DNA of 47,753 nt from an uncultured Collinsella sp. (GTDB lineage Bacteria > Actinomycetota > Coriobacteriia > Coriobacteriales > Coriobacteriaceae): NCBI GenBank assembly GCA_900541245.1, contig UQIS01000014.1, positions 1 to 47,753 of the forward strand, written 5' to 3'. The notes under the pieces are model-generated. The model searched no databases and was not told where the DNA came from. It worked only from the letters and a program-made list of their open reading frames with translations. This document shows, in pieces, positions 35,511-45,149 of the stretch (position 1 is its first letter; each line of letters opens with the position of its first letter). The translations under genes were made by a program, and so were the position numbers.

Positions 35511-35633
35511 GGCCGGACACAGGGTTACTTTCCAAATCTTTCCGCAGGACGGAGGAGCCCCCGCCGCACGTAGTGCGCAGCGGAGGCTCCGACATGTCCG
35601 AGGACGATTTGGAAAGTAACCCTGCGTCCGGCC
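35511..35633. ncRNA. Candidate rod-like structured RNA or palindromic element before ftsE
   Basis: Two 28-nt arms (35511-35538 and 35606-35633) pair at 27 of 28 positions; the core of the left arm is AGGGTTACTTTCCAAATC. The 67-nt interior continues the rod: GGAC/GTCC (35547/35596), GGAGCC/GGCTCC (35554/35585) and GCAC/GTGC (35566/35573). Both arms pair in either direction, so strand and transcription are unknown. It could be a miniature mobile element, a 5' leader of ftsE, or a small RNA. Confidence 0.5.
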
Positions 35634-35666
35634 GGAGGGACCCAAACACGGCCATGCTTCTTATGT

Positions 35667-35691
35667 GCAGCAAAGTTAATGCTGCTAAAAT
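35667..35691 (+). promoter_or_regulatory. Palindrome and -10 hexamer before ftsE
   Basis: GCAGCA (35667-35672) and TGCTGC (35680-35685) form an inverted repeat directly followed by TAAAAT (35686-35691), a plausible -10. The palindrome fills the spacer region, as an operator would. The -35 is poor. Confidence 0.4.
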
Positions 35692-35736
35692 ACAAAGCGC
35701 TCATGTAGTTTAAACGCACGACGATAAGGAGCACCA

Positions 35737-36957
35737 GTGGGTAACCACTTCCGTACCTCCGGTGCGGGCGATGATGCCCCCAAGACGCAGGCAGGCGTCC
35801 AGGGCAGTCGTTTCGCCACTCCGGATTCAGAGGGCCAGCCTGTTGCTCAGGCCCCCGCTCAGCCGGCAGATCAGGCACAGCCGGCATCCGATCCCTTTGC
35901 CTACAATCCAACCAGCGATGTCGCGCTTTCCGGCACGGCGGGTTTTGAGCCCGTTCAGGCCGTGACCGCTCGCGTGGAGCAGCCTCAGGCTGGTGCCGCC
36001 ACGCCGCAGCCTACCATGGCCGGCATTCCCGACCCCTTGGCCCCTGCGACGCCGGCTCCTCAGCCTGCGCAGTCCGGTCTCTTTGCCGCTATTCCCGACC
36101 CCACGCAGCCTGCTGCCCCGGTGGTCGAGAGCGATCAGGCAGCCGAGGTCGCAAGCCTCGATAACGCGCTCAACAACCCCGATTTTACGTCGGTGTTTGC
36201 GCCCATCGATCCGCAGGCCAGCCGCAAGAAGATGGCCAAGCAGGCCGGTGTCGAGCCCGTCATCCTTATGGAGCATGTTACCAAGATCTATCCGGCACAG
36301 CCTAACAAGCCTGCACTCGACGACATCAACATCGAGATCTATCCGGGCGAGTTCGTCTTCCTGGTCGGTCACTCCGGCTCGGGTAAGACCACGCTGCTGT
36401 CGACGCTCAACCGCGACGTCAAGCCGACGAGCGGCCGCATCCTGGTTGCCGGTCAGGACCTCATGAAGATCAAGAACCGTAAGGTTCCGTTCCTGCGCCG
36501 CCAGATTGGCGCCGTGTTCCAGGACTTTAAGCTTCTGCCGCAAAAGACCGCCTACGAAAACGTGGCGTTTGCCCTGCAGTGCATCGGCAAGCCCAAGGGC
36601 GTCATTCGCAGCCAGGTGCCCGAGGTGCTGCGTCTGGTCGGTCTGGCCGATCAGATGGACTCGCTGCCCGACCAGCTTTCCGGTGGCGAGCAGCAGCGCG
36701 TTGCCGTCGCCCGTGCTATGGTCAACCGTCCGCCGCTGCTGATCTGCGACGAGCCCACGGGCAACCTCGACCCGGCGATCTCGCTGGGCATCATGAAGCT
36801 GCTTGAGCGTATTAACCGCACCGGCACCACCGTGATCGTCGCCACGCACGACCGCGAGATGGTCGATAGCATGCACCGTCGCGTGATCGCCCTCGAGGGC
36901 GGCCACGTCATCCGCGACCAGGAGAGGGGAGGTTACGGCAACTATGGCACCAACTAA
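35737..36957 (+). CDS. ftsE: Cell division ATPase FtsE with long disordered N-terminal extension
   Basis: This 406-residue protein has an FtsE ABC ATPase in residues about 173-400: Walker A GHSGSGKTT (about 211), Q-loop FQDFKLLPQ, signature LSGGEQQRVA (about 314), Walker B LLICDEPTG (about 334). FtsE with FtsX activates septal peptidoglycan hydrolases. Residues 1-165 are an unusual Pro/Ala/Gln-rich low-complexity extension; typical FtsE is about 225 residues. The start is GTG 35737 after AAGGAG. Shorter in-frame starts near the core have no clear ribosome site. It overlaps ftsX by 14 nt. Confidence 0.93.
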   Translation: MGNHFRTSGAGDDAPKTQAGVQGSRFATPDSEGQPVAQAPAQPADQAQPASDPFAYNPTSDVALSGTAGFEPVQAVTARVEQPQAGAATPQPTMAGIPDPLAPATPAPQPAQSGLFAAIPDPTQPAAPVVESDQAAEVASLDNALNNPDFTSVFAPIDPQASRKKMAKQAGVEPVILMEHVTKIYPAQPNKPALDDINIEIYPGEFVFLVGHSGSGKTTLLSTLNRDVKPTSGRILVAGQDLMKIKNRKVPFLRRQIGAVFQDFKLLPQKTAYENVAFALQCIGKPKGVIRSQVPEVLRLVGLADQMDSLPDQLSGGEQQRVAVARAMVNRPPLLICDEPTGNLDPAISLGIMKLLERINRTGTTVIVATHDREMVDSMHRRVIALEGGHVIRDQERGGYGNYGTN

Positions 36958-37864
36958 CGTGGGCTACTCCTTCAAAGAAGCAATCAGCCACTTCTTCCGT
37001 AACTGGACTACCTCGCTCGGCGCCGTCATTACGATCTTCCTTTCGCTGTTTATCATCGGCCTGTTCATCATGGGCTCTGCGATGCTGAACTCCGTGATCG
37101 GCACCGTCGAGGATCAGGTTGTCATCAACGCGTTCATTAGTGATGACGCCGATCAGGCCGATGTTCAGGCTTTTGAGGCCGAGCTTAAGACGTGGAATAA
37201 CGTCAAGTCCGTGACCTATAAGGACAAGGACGACGCGCTGGCCGAGTATACGAGCAAGATGTCGGGCAACGCCGACGCCACCATGAGCGCGCTCGATGGC
37301 CAGAACCCGCTGCCGGCTTCCTTCGCTATTGAGATGGACGATCCGTCCAAGGTCGAGAGCACGGCAAAGAAGCTCAAGAAGGATGCCGATTTCCAGAAGA
37401 TCGCGGATGACGGCGACGTCAACGCGAGCGTGCTGTACGGCCAGGAGGAAGTGAGCCGCCTGTTCCAGGTGACCAACTACATCCGCATCGCCGCCGTGGT
37501 GCTCGTTGGTCTTCTGACCTTTATCGCATTCATCTTCATCAACAACACGATTCGCCTGTCCATCACGGCGCGTCGTCGTGAGATTGCGATTATGCGTCTG
37601 GTCGGCGCCAGCAACGGCTTCATTCGTGGCCCGTTTATCACCGAGGGCGTGCTGCAGGCCATTTTGGGCTCGCTGCTTTCCATCGGCGTTCTGGAGCTGC
37701 TGCGCAATCTGATGATCCCGCGTCTGCAGGAGAGCATCGGCTGGATGTCGTTTGCCCTGCCAATGCAGTACTACCTGGTGACCTATGCTGCGCTGATTCT
37801 GGTCGGCGTGATTATCGGTCTCTTTGGTTCTGCCATCGCCATGCGCCGCTACCTGCGCGTGTAG
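36944..37864 (+). CDS. ftsX: Cell division protein FtsX
   Basis: This 306-residue membrane partner of FtsE has an N-terminal cytoplasmic stretch and TM1 about residues 23-45. An extracellular loop follows at about 46-175 (contains DKDDALAEYTSKMSG and NPLPASFAIEMDDPSK). TM2-TM4 are at about 180-205, 230-255 and 275-300. The FtsX hallmark VGASNGFIRGPFITEGVLQA is present. The gene overlaps ftsE by 14 nt. It often sits after prfB-ftsE; here transketolase and yitT intervene. Confidence 0.95.
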   Translation: MAPTNVGYSFKEAISHFFRNWTTSLGAVITIFLSLFIIGLFIMGSAMLNSVIGTVEDQVVINAFISDDADQADVQAFEAELKTWNNVKSVTYKDKDDALAEYTSKMSGNADATMSALDGQNPLPASFAIEMDDPSKVESTAKKLKKDADFQKIADDGDVNASVLYGQEEVSRLFQVTNYIRIAAVVLVGLLTFIAFIFINNTIRLSITARRREIAIMRLVGASNGFIRGPFITEGVLQAILGSLLSIGVLELLRNLMIPRLQESIGWMSFALPMQYYLVTYAALILVGVIIGLFGSAIAMRRYLRV

Positions 37865-37888
37865 GCATGCTTGGAATTCATCCCTTCC

Positions 37889-37922
37889 AACGGGTCGTCT
37901 CTTATGGGGCGGCCCGTTTTTT
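37889..37922 (+). terminator. Intrinsic terminator of ftsEX
   Basis: AACGGGTCG and CGGCCCGTT form a 9-bp stem with one mismatch across a 12-nt loop, followed by a T-run to 37922. Confidence 0.85.
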
Positions 37923-37928
37923 GATCCC

Positions 37929-37960
37929 TAGGGGACGGCAGGAAAGCGAATCATTTGGGT
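37929..37960. repeat. GGGGAC-family repeat fragment before rnr
   Basis: GGGGACGG followed some 20 bases later by TCATTTGG, the same pair of words seen at 21465-21486 (GGGGACGGAGGGG TCATTTGG) upstream of ade. It looks like a decayed repeat. Confidence 0.5.
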
Positions 37961-37999
37961 AGACTCTTTGGAGTTCTCAATCGATAGTTAGGAGGCGCC

Positions 38000-40135
38000 A
38001 TGGGGCGCAATAACAAGCATAAGCGTGGAGCTCGCAATCAGCGCGGGCCGGTGCGCAGCGAACGCCGTCCGAGCCTGACCGGGCGCGTGCAGCTCCATGA
38101 GCATAGCGCCTACGTTGTAACCGAAAACGGCGACTACAAGGTCATGGGCCGCGGTAAGCGCGAGATCATGGATGGCGATACCGTTGCCGTGAGCATTAAG
38201 AACAGCCCGCACGGTGAGCGGCGCGCCGTGATCGAAAGCGTGGTTGAGCGTGCAGCCATAAGCGTGGTGGGCACGTACCAGACCGCCGGTCCGCTCGGTG
38301 TGATCGAGCCGCTCGATTCGCGTCTGAAGGCCGACTTCTTCATTCTGCCCGAGGATACCTCGGCGGATCGTCTGGGTGTCCACCCGGGTGATGCTGTTGT
38401 CGCGCGCATTTTGACCTACCCGACGCGCCTGGAATCGGGTACCGTGACGATCGAACGCCGCATTGGCGGAGATGACGCGCCCGATTTGGGCGTTCAATAT
38501 GTGATGGCGCGTTACGGCTATACCGATAGCTATCCCGAGGCCGCGCTGGACGAGGCCGAGGGGCTTTCGCTCGATGTGTCCGCGGCGCTTAAGGACCCGC
38601 TCCGCCGCGATCTGCGCGACCGCTTTGTCGTCACGATCGACCCGGTCGACGCGCGCGACTTTGACGATGCCATTTCGTTGGAGCGCACGCCCGAGGGTGG
38701 CTACAAGCTGGGTGTGCATATCGCCGACGTTTCACACTATGTGGCTTGGGACGGGCATATCGATCTTGAGGCTCGCCATCGTACGACATCGGTGTATCTG
38801 GCCGATCGCGTGCTTCCCATGCTGCCCGAACGCCTGTCCTGTGACCTGTGCTCGCTTCGCCCTGACGAGGACCGTCTTGCGTTTACCGTCGATATCGAGC
38901 TCGATGCGCAGGGTCGCGTGCGGCATTACGATCCGTATCCCAGCGTGATTCGCTCGCGTGTGCGTATGGACTATGACGGCGCCGAGGCGCTGCTGGTGCG
39001 TGCCGGTGCGGTTGAGTATTCGGTGCTGGAGGGTGCAGCCGAGGATGTTGCGGCTGCCGAGACCTCGCGCGAGGAAGCGCTTGAGCGCGGTCTTGCGTGC
39101 GAGGAGGCCGCCCGCGGCTACAACATCGACCTCGGCGATTTCCTTGTCGCCGCTAACGAACTCGCCGAACTTCGCCGTCGTATTCGTCGCGCCCGCGGCT
39201 CAGTCGATTTTGACACAGCCGAGATTCGCGCTCTATTGGATGAGGACGGAGTGCCCGTGCAGATTGTGGCGCGTGAGCGTTCGTGTGCCACGTCGCTTAT
39301 CGAGGAAGCCATGCTGCTCGCCAACGAGTGCGTTGCAGAGTGGCTGGCAGACCGTGATATCGAGGCCTGCTATCGTGTGCATGAGGATCCGAGCCCCGAT
39401 AGCCTGCACGGTGCTGCCGTTGCGCTGGCGCAGCTAGGCATCATCGACGATCGCCGTGCTGCCGGTATTGCCCTGGGGAGCCCCGATGAGCTGCAGGCTG
39501 CAGTTGATGCTGCCGCCGGTACGGCCAACGCACCGCTCGTCAACACGCTGCTTCTGCGCAGCATGCAGCGCGCGCTGTACAAGCCGCGCAACGAGGGCCA
39601 CTTTGCGCTCGCCGCGCCGTGCTACTGTCACTTTACGAGTCCCATCCGTCGCTACCCCGATCTGGTGGTGCACCGCGTGCTCAAACTGCAGTTGGCCTAT
39701 GAGCAGCTCGGCGGCAAGGACGCCTTGGTCCGTACGCCGCGGCTGATCGGTAAGGGGCGCGAGTCGCTGCCGCGCATTCTGCCGCAGATCTGCCGCGCAT
39801 GTAGCGATGCCGAGCGCGCGGCAGATGCCGCCAGCCATGCGACGCAAAAGATCAAGATTGCCCAGTACTATGAGGACCGTCTGGGTGAGCGCTATGCCGG
39901 AACCGTCTCGTGGGTTAGCAGCATGGGCCTCTTTGTGCGCTTGGACCTAACACAGGTCGAGGGCCTGGTTTCAATTAAGAGCCTGGGCAACGAGTGGTTC
40001 GAGTTCGACGAGGACGCGCTAACGCTCACAGGTGCCGACACGGGCACCCGTTACGAGCTGGGGCAGCGCGTGATTATCGAGGTCTCGCGCGTCAATACCA
40101 CGCGTGGGCACTTGGACTTTAAGCTTATCCATTAG
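38000..40135 (+). CDS. rnr: Ribonuclease R (RNB family exoribonuclease)
   Basis: This 711-residue 3'-5' exoribonuclease degrades structured RNA and aids quality control. Order: basic N-terminus and cold-shock domain (GRVQLHEHSAYVVTEN); RNB catalytic domain with DARDFDDAISLE (about 217-228) and HIADVSHYV; C-terminal S1 domain (about 630-711: YAGTVSWVSSMGLFVRLD). In many Gram-positive bacteria smpB follows; it is not present here. ATG 38000 has AGGAGG just upstream. Confidence 0.95.
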   Translation: MGRNNKHKRGARNQRGPVRSERRPSLTGRVQLHEHSAYVVTENGDYKVMGRGKREIMDGDTVAVSIKNSPHGERRAVIESVVERAAISVVGTYQTAGPLGVIEPLDSRLKADFFILPEDTSADRLGVHPGDAVVARILTYPTRLESGTVTIERRIGGDDAPDLGVQYVMARYGYTDSYPEAALDEAEGLSLDVSAALKDPLRRDLRDRFVVTIDPVDARDFDDAISLERTPEGGYKLGVHIADVSHYVAWDGHIDLEARHRTTSVYLADRVLPMLPERLSCDLCSLRPDEDRLAFTVDIELDAQGRVRHYDPYPSVIRSRVRMDYDGAEALLVRAGAVEYSVLEGAAEDVAAAETSREEALERGLACEEAARGYNIDLGDFLVAANELAELRRRIRRARGSVDFDTAEIRALLDEDGVPVQIVARERSCATSLIEEAMLLANECVAEWLADRDIEACYRVHEDPSPDSLHGAAVALAQLGIIDDRRAAGIALGSPDELQAAVDAAAGTANAPLVNTLLLRSMQRALYKPRNEGHFALAAPCYCHFTSPIRRYPDLVVHRVLKLQLAYEQLGGKDALVRTPRLIGKGRESLPRILPQICRACSDAERAADAASHATQKIKIAQYYEDRLGERYAGTVSWVSSMGLFVRLDLTQVEGLVSIKSLGNEWFEFDEDALTLTGADTGTRYELGQRVIIEVSRVNTTRGHLDFKLIH

Positions 40136-40162
40136 CTAAATCCCGACTCGTGGCGAGAGAGC

Positions 40163-40190
40163 GGAGGGCGGCCTTTCGGGACCGCCCTTC
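40163..40190 (+). terminator. Putative terminator of rnr
   Basis: GAGGGCGG-CC, loop TTTC, GG-GA-CCGCCCTTC. The stem is strong but the following tract (GCATTT) has few T, so efficiency is uncertain. Confidence 0.6.
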
Positions 40191-40250
40191 GCATTTGAAT
40201 CGTGGCTACCTTGCCGTCTGCTCGGCCGTCCGCTTACCTGCTATTTGAGA

Positions 40251-40293
40251 GGTAAAACCTACCAAAATAAACCTGTCCCTTTTTGGCAGGTTT
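40251..40293. repeat. AACCTGCC-family palindrome, copy B, before the recombinase
   Basis: AAAACCTACCAAAA, AAACCTGTCCC and TGGCAGGTTT in the same order and spacing as copy A at 28121. It ends about 20 bp before the serine recombinase start, so it could contain that gene's control region or a recombination site. Confidence 0.8.
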
Positions 40294-40312
40294 ACAAGAA
40301 AGCGGGGATGAG

Positions 40313-40918
40313 ATGGCGACGGTGTACGGTTATGCGCGGGTGAGTTCGCGCGATCAGAACCTTAATCGGCAGCTGGATGCGCTGGGCGCCTATGGCGTGG
40401 GCTCGGCGAATATTTATGCCGACCATGCGAGCGGCAAGGACTTCGATCGACCGCGTTATCGCGAGCTGCTGCACGTCCTGGGAGACGGGGACGTACTGGT
40501 GGTGCTTTCTACCGACCGACTTGGCCGTAATTACTCCGAGATTCTTGAGGAATGGCGACGCATTACCAAGGAGCTCGGGGTTGCCATTGTGGTGTTGGAC
40601 ATGCCATTGCTTAACACGCGCGCTAGGGCCAGCGGCGCGCCGGATGTGACCAACGTCCTGATTGCCGATATTGTGCTGCAACTGCTGAGCTACGTGGCGC
40701 AGGTAGAGCGCGAGAATATCCATCGGCGCCAAGCGGAGGGAATTGCAGCGGCGCGGGCGCGAGGGGTCCGTTTCGGTCGACCTCGCAAGCCGTGCCCTCC
40801 TCAGTTTGAGCTGGTGCGCGATAGCTATGAGGCGGGCGATATTACCCGCAGCCAGGCGGCAAAGTGCCTGGGCGTGTGCGTGGGGACGTTCGATCGCTGG
40901 ATGCGCGAGGCGGGGTAG
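40313..40918 (+). CDS. Serine recombinase (resolvase/invertase family)
   Basis: This 201-residue small serine recombinase has VYGYARVSSRDQN with likely nucleophile Ser11. DRLGRNYSE near residue 68 and the long helix region VERENIHRRQAEGI are present. A C-terminal helix-turn-helix (ITRSQAAKCLGVCVGTFDRW) completes it. Length and layout match Tn3 resolvases and DNA invertases. No transposase, terminal repeats or invertible segment is seen beside it. I chose ATG 40313. Confidence 0.92.
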   Translation: MATVYGYARVSSRDQNLNRQLDALGAYGVGSANIYADHASGKDFDRPRYRELLHVLGDGDVLVVLSTDRLGRNYSEILEEWRRITKELGVAIVVLDMPLLNTRARASGAPDVTNVLIADIVLQLLSYVAQVERENIHRRQAEGIAAARARGVRFGRPRKPCPPQFELVRDSYEAGDITRSQAAKCLGVCVGTFDRWMREAG

Positions 40919-41022
40919 GGGTTTGCGTCGCTTTGTCGCTTCCTGTTGCGATTCAAATTTTGATACGGTGACGATGCCATTTGGGGCTACACTCGCTGAT
41001 ATTCAAAAAAGGAGGTTGGCCC

Positions 41023-41604
41023 TTGGCGCGCGTAAAACAAACAATCGGATGGACCGCGATCGTTCTGTTCGCTGCAACGCTGGCGGGCATCTGGGTGCTG
41101 ACGGAGCAAAATGCGGTGGAGACGTCGTTGCTGAGCGGGTCCACCGCGCGTGTGGTGGAGGGCCAGGCTACGGGCGTTCAGGCTGTCGATGCCACGGGTG
41201 AAGCTCAGGCGGAGAACGGAATGACCGGGGGCACCGATTCGGCTGCCTCGAATGTCCGGTCTGGCCGACTTGCTTCCATTCGCATGTGGGTGGGCACGAA
41301 CGTCCGTCGCGTTGCCCATACCGTAGAGTTTTTCTTCGTCGGATTGTTCGCCTCCGTGGTCGTGGTTTGCCTTTCCAGGCGTCCGTGGAGCGTATGCTCT
41401 CGTTGCGTGCCCGTATTGCTCTTTTGCGCCGCCTGCTCCGTTGGCGATCAGGTACATAAGATCTTTGTTCCCGGCAGGCATTTCGACGTTATCGATTTAG
41501 GATTCGATGCTGCGGGCTATGTCACCGCCATGCTGTTGGTATTGCTGGCAGCGGCGTTGGTGCGCCATGCGACTCGGCCGATCGGCGCCCATGCGAGGCG
41601 CTAG
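41023..41604 (+). CDS. VanZ-like membrane protein
   Basis: This 193-residue protein has a TM segment at about 8-28, a 60-residue loop rich in Ala/Gly/Thr, then a VanZ-like half. Its key features are RRVAHTVEFFFVGLFA near 108, GDQVHKIFVPGRHFDVIDLG near 147, and a final TM. In VanZ proteins the His/Glu and Asp-x-x-His residues are conserved; the function is unclear except teicoplanin resistance for VanZ itself. I chose TTG 41023, 8 nt after AGGAGG. No van genes are nearby. Confidence 0.75.
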   Translation: MARVKQTIGWTAIVLFAATLAGIWVLTEQNAVETSLLSGSTARVVEGQATGVQAVDATGEAQAENGMTGGTDSAASNVRSGRLASIRMWVGTNVRRVAHTVEFFFVGLFASVVVVCLSRRPWSVCSRCVPVLLFCAACSVGDQVHKIFVPGRHFDVIDLGFDAAGYVTAMLLVLLAAALVRHATRPIGAHARR

Positions 41605-41685
41605 CCGGTAACAAACCCGTTTCTGATAATGCGACCTTGTTGAATTATTTTGTGTCGCGCGTATTTCCGAGCGGTCGGATTTGAG

Positions 41686-41712
41686 GGGCGAGCGGTAGAA
41701 CGCTCGCCCTTT
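41686..41712 (+). terminator. Terminator of the VanZ-like gene
   Basis: GGGCGAGCG (41686-41694), loop GTAGAA, CGCTCGCCC (41701-41709), TTT. It is a perfect 9-bp stem with a short T-run. Confidence 0.8.
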
Positions 41713-41734
41713 GTGCGCCACGATGCGGCACAAT

Positions 41735-41774
41735 GTACCGCAAAAGCTGTTTGTATCCGGTACGAATCGTTCGT
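41735..41774. promoter_or_regulatory. Operator-like repeats before the MurNAc operon
   Basis: GTACCG (41735-41740) and CGGTAC (41758-41763) form an inverted repeat. ACGAA-TCG-TTCGT (41762-41774) is a second, overlapping palindrome. Both lie within 75 nt of the RpiR-family regulator start and are candidate autoregulatory sites. Confidence 0.45.
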
Positions 41775-41808
41775 TGGTCTTTAATTCTTCTCAACGGAGG
41801 TGTTTGAG

Positions 41809-42660
41809 ATGGCAAACGGATTGCTTTTGCGGCTTCGCGAGCGTGAGCTCAGCGCGTGCCCGGCGGAACGCAATGTCATCGCATATGTAAGCGCTCATCC
41901 GCACGAGGTGGTCGGGCTGTCCGTCCGCGGTCTTGCCGATGTCACGTTCTCCTCGCCCTCGAGCATTTTGCGCTTTTGCAAGCGTTTGGGTTTTGCGGGC
42001 TACAAGGAGTTCCAGCGCGAACTGATTGCCGAGCTGGCGCTCTTAGGTGACAAGAAAGACGTAGCCCTCGAGGACATCTCCATGGATGACAGCGTCGAAC
42101 GTATCGTGGGGAAGGTGATGAAAAGCAACGTGCGCACGATCGAGGCGACGGCGCGAACGCTCGATTACACCGTCTTGGAGCGATGCGCGGCCCGTCTTAA
42201 GCGGGCACGCGCGGTCAATCTGTTCGGTATTGGTGCCTCTCGTTTGGTCGCGCACGACCTGGCGCAAAAGCTCATGCGTGTCGACAAAGAGTGCCATCTG
42301 TACGACGACTGGCATGATCAGCTCTTATGTGCCAAGAACATGCATGAGGGCGATATGGCAATCGCCTTTAGCTACTCGGGCTTGACGCAAGAGGTGCTGG
42401 ACTGCACCGTCGAGGCTCAACGTCACAACTGTCCCGTTGTGGCCGTTACCAAAGTAGATGGATCATCCAAGCTTGCCACCATGGCCGATGCCGTGCTCGG
42501 CGTCGCCGCGAGTGAACCCTTGGTCCGCAGCGGTGCCATGGCTTCGCGTATGGCCCAGCTTATGGTTGTCGATGCCCTGTACGCTGCTTACGTTGCCAGC
42601 GACTACGAACGGGCGACGCATGTCATTAAGCAAAACTACATCGAGAAACAGGAAAGATGA
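41809..42660 (+). CDS. murR: RpiR/MurR-family transcriptional regulator
   Basis: This 283-residue regulator has an N-terminal RpiR helix-turn-helix (SVRGLADVTFSSPSSILRFC, about 43-62) and a C-terminal sugar-isomerase (SIS) domain (about 125-250: FGIGASRLVAHDLAQKL, AFSYSGLTQEV). SIS domains bind phosphosugars; in MurR the effector is MurNAc-6-phosphate. Its place at the head of murQ, the EIIBC and mupG supports that assignment. ATG 41809 lies 8 nt after CGGAGG. It ends in UGA, rare in this window. Confidence 0.88.
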   Translation: MANGLLLRLRERELSACPAERNVIAYVSAHPHEVVGLSVRGLADVTFSSPSSILRFCKRLGFAGYKEFQRELIAELALLGDKKDVALEDISMDDSVERIVGKVMKSNVRTIEATARTLDYTVLERCAARLKRARAVNLFGIGASRLVAHDLAQKLMRVDKECHLYDDWHDQLLCAKNMHEGDMAIAFSYSGLTQEVLDCTVEAQRHNCPVVAVTKVDGSSKLATMADAVLGVAASEPLVRSGAMASRMAQLMVVDALYAAYVASDYERATHVIKQNYIEKQER

Positions 42661-42670
42661 GGTGAATGAA

Positions 42671-43594
<924 letters not shown>

Positions 43595-43651
43595 GTGCGC
43601 GGTGTGAGCTGATATGACATCCAGACGAGATATCCAATACAAGGAGGAGTT

Positions 43652-45082
43652 ATGACGAACAAAGAGCTGGCTCAAAAGCTGCTGGATCTTTTGGGCGGTA
43701 AAGACAACGTGCTAGCAAACGCGGCGTGCATGACGCGCCTGCGCGTGACCGTCAAAGACGCGGGCAACGTCGACACGGAGGGCATTAAGGCGCTCGACGG
43801 CGTGATGGGCCTGGTCGAGGACGACACGATGCAGATCGTGCTGGGTCCGGGCAAGGTGAATAAGGTGCTCGAGGAGTTCTCCAAGCTCACCGGCCTTGCG
43901 AAAGGCGTTGCCGACGAGAGCGTGGTTGACGCTGCGGCCACGAACAAGGCCGCGCAGAAGGCCAAGTACGAGTCCAAGCCGGTTCAGGCCTTCCTCAAGA
44001 AGATTTCCAATGTCTTCGTCGCCCTGCTTCCCGGCATCATTGCGGCTGGCCTCATCAACGGTATCTGCAACGTCATTAACGTCTCGACGGCAGGCGCGCT
44101 TGCAGGCGAGTGGTGGTACCAGGGCATTCGTTCCATGGGCTGGGCCCTGTTCGCCTATCTGCCCATCTTGGTGGGTTATAACGCGGCACGTGAGTTTGGT
44201 GGCTCCGCTGCGCTGGGCGGCATCGCCGGCATGATGTGCATCGCCAACAGTGCCATGCCCCTGCTTGCGCCTGGCGCGGCTGATCCTGCCACTGCCATTC
44301 TGCTGCCGCTCACCAATGCGCAGTACAACCCCGCAGCGGGCGGCATGATCGCGGCTCTCATCGCTGGCGCATTTTTTGCCTGGATGGAGCGTCAGATTCG
44401 CAAGGTTATGCCCAACGCACTCGACACGTTCTTGTCCCCGCTGCTGGTGCTCATCATCGGCGCCTTTGCTCTGATGCTCGTCATCCAGCCGGTTGGTGCA
44501 TGGCTGACGACTGCCATCTTTAGCGTTTTGACCTTTATCTTCGAGAAGCTGGGCGTCCTGGGCGGCTATATCCTGTCGGCAGGCTTCTTGCCGCTGGTTT
44601 CCGTCGGCCTGCATCAGGCGCTCACGCCGATCCACGCTATGCTCAACGATCCCGACGGCGCTACCAAGGGTATCAATTACCTGCTTCCCATCCTTATGAT
44701 GGCTGGCGGCGGCCAGGTCGGTGCCGGTTTGGCGCTGTACTTTAAGACCAAGAACGCCAAGCTCAAGAAGTACGTCGCAGAGTCCATTCCCGTTGGAATC
44801 CTGGGTGTGGGCGAGCCTCTGATGTATGCTGTTACGCTGCCGCTCGTTCGTCCGTTTGTGACGGCCTGCCTGGGTGCCGGATTTGGCGGCGCGCTCGCGG
44901 CGCTGCTTCACATCGGCACGGTTTCTCAGGGCGTTTCCGGTCTGTTTGGCCTGCTGATCGTCGTTCCTGGCCAGCAACTCGGCTACGTTGCCGCTATGCT
45001 GCTTGCCTATGCCGCCGGCTTTGTCCTGACGTGGTTCTTCGGTGTCGACGAGCAGAAGATCAACGAGTTCTTTGGTGAGTAG
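43652..45082 (+). CDS. murP: PTS EIIBC transporter, MurNAc-type
   Basis: This 476-residue PTS permease has EIIB first (residues 1-90; phospho-cysteine Cys26 in NAACMTRLRV) and EIIC next (about 110-476, many membrane segments, GVGEPLMYAVTLPLV near 388). There is no EIIA domain, as in E. coli MurP, so another EIIA must donate phosphate. The family is glucose/sucrose-type; MurNAc specificity is inferred from murQ and mupG. AAGGAGG precedes ATG 43652. Confidence 0.9.
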   Translation: MTNKELAQKLLDLLGGKDNVLANAACMTRLRVTVKDAGNVDTEGIKALDGVMGLVEDDTMQIVLGPGKVNKVLEEFSKLTGLAKGVADESVVDAAATNKAAQKAKYESKPVQAFLKKISNVFVALLPGIIAAGLINGICNVINVSTAGALAGEWWYQGIRSMGWALFAYLPILVGYNAAREFGGSAALGGIAGMMCIANSAMPLLAPGAADPATAILLPLTNAQYNPAAGGMIAALIAGAFFAWMERQIRKVMPNALDTFLSPLLVLIIGAFALMLVIQPVGAWLTTAIFSVLTFIFEKLGVLGGYILSAGFLPLVSVGLHQALTPIHAMLNDPDGATKGINYLLPILMMAGGGQVGAGLALYFKTKNAKLKKYVAESIPVGILGVGEPLMYAVTLPLVRPFVTACLGAGFGGALAALLHIGTVSQGVSGLFGLLIVVPGQQLGYVAAMLLAYAAGFVLTWFFGVDEQKINEFFGE

Positions 45083-45149
45083 TTTGATATCGCGAGCCGT
45101 GTTGCTCGGGGTTCGCGGCGCGCGGCAGATTTCTTGATGTTATGGTTGT

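Noticed and set aside
35285..35736. tmRNA or 6S RNA before ftsE
   Set aside because: No tRNA-like ends with CCA or tag reading frame are seen, and the long rod lacks the central bubble expected of 6S RNA.
40283..40312. Longer start for the serine recombinase
   Set aside because: The upstream in-frame extension overlaps the palindromic repeat and adds residues not typical of the family; ATG 40313 gives the standard N-terminus.
40313..41604. Integrated transposon carrying the recombinase and VanZ-like gene
   Set aside because: No transposase, terminal inverted repeats or target duplications are visible around the pair.
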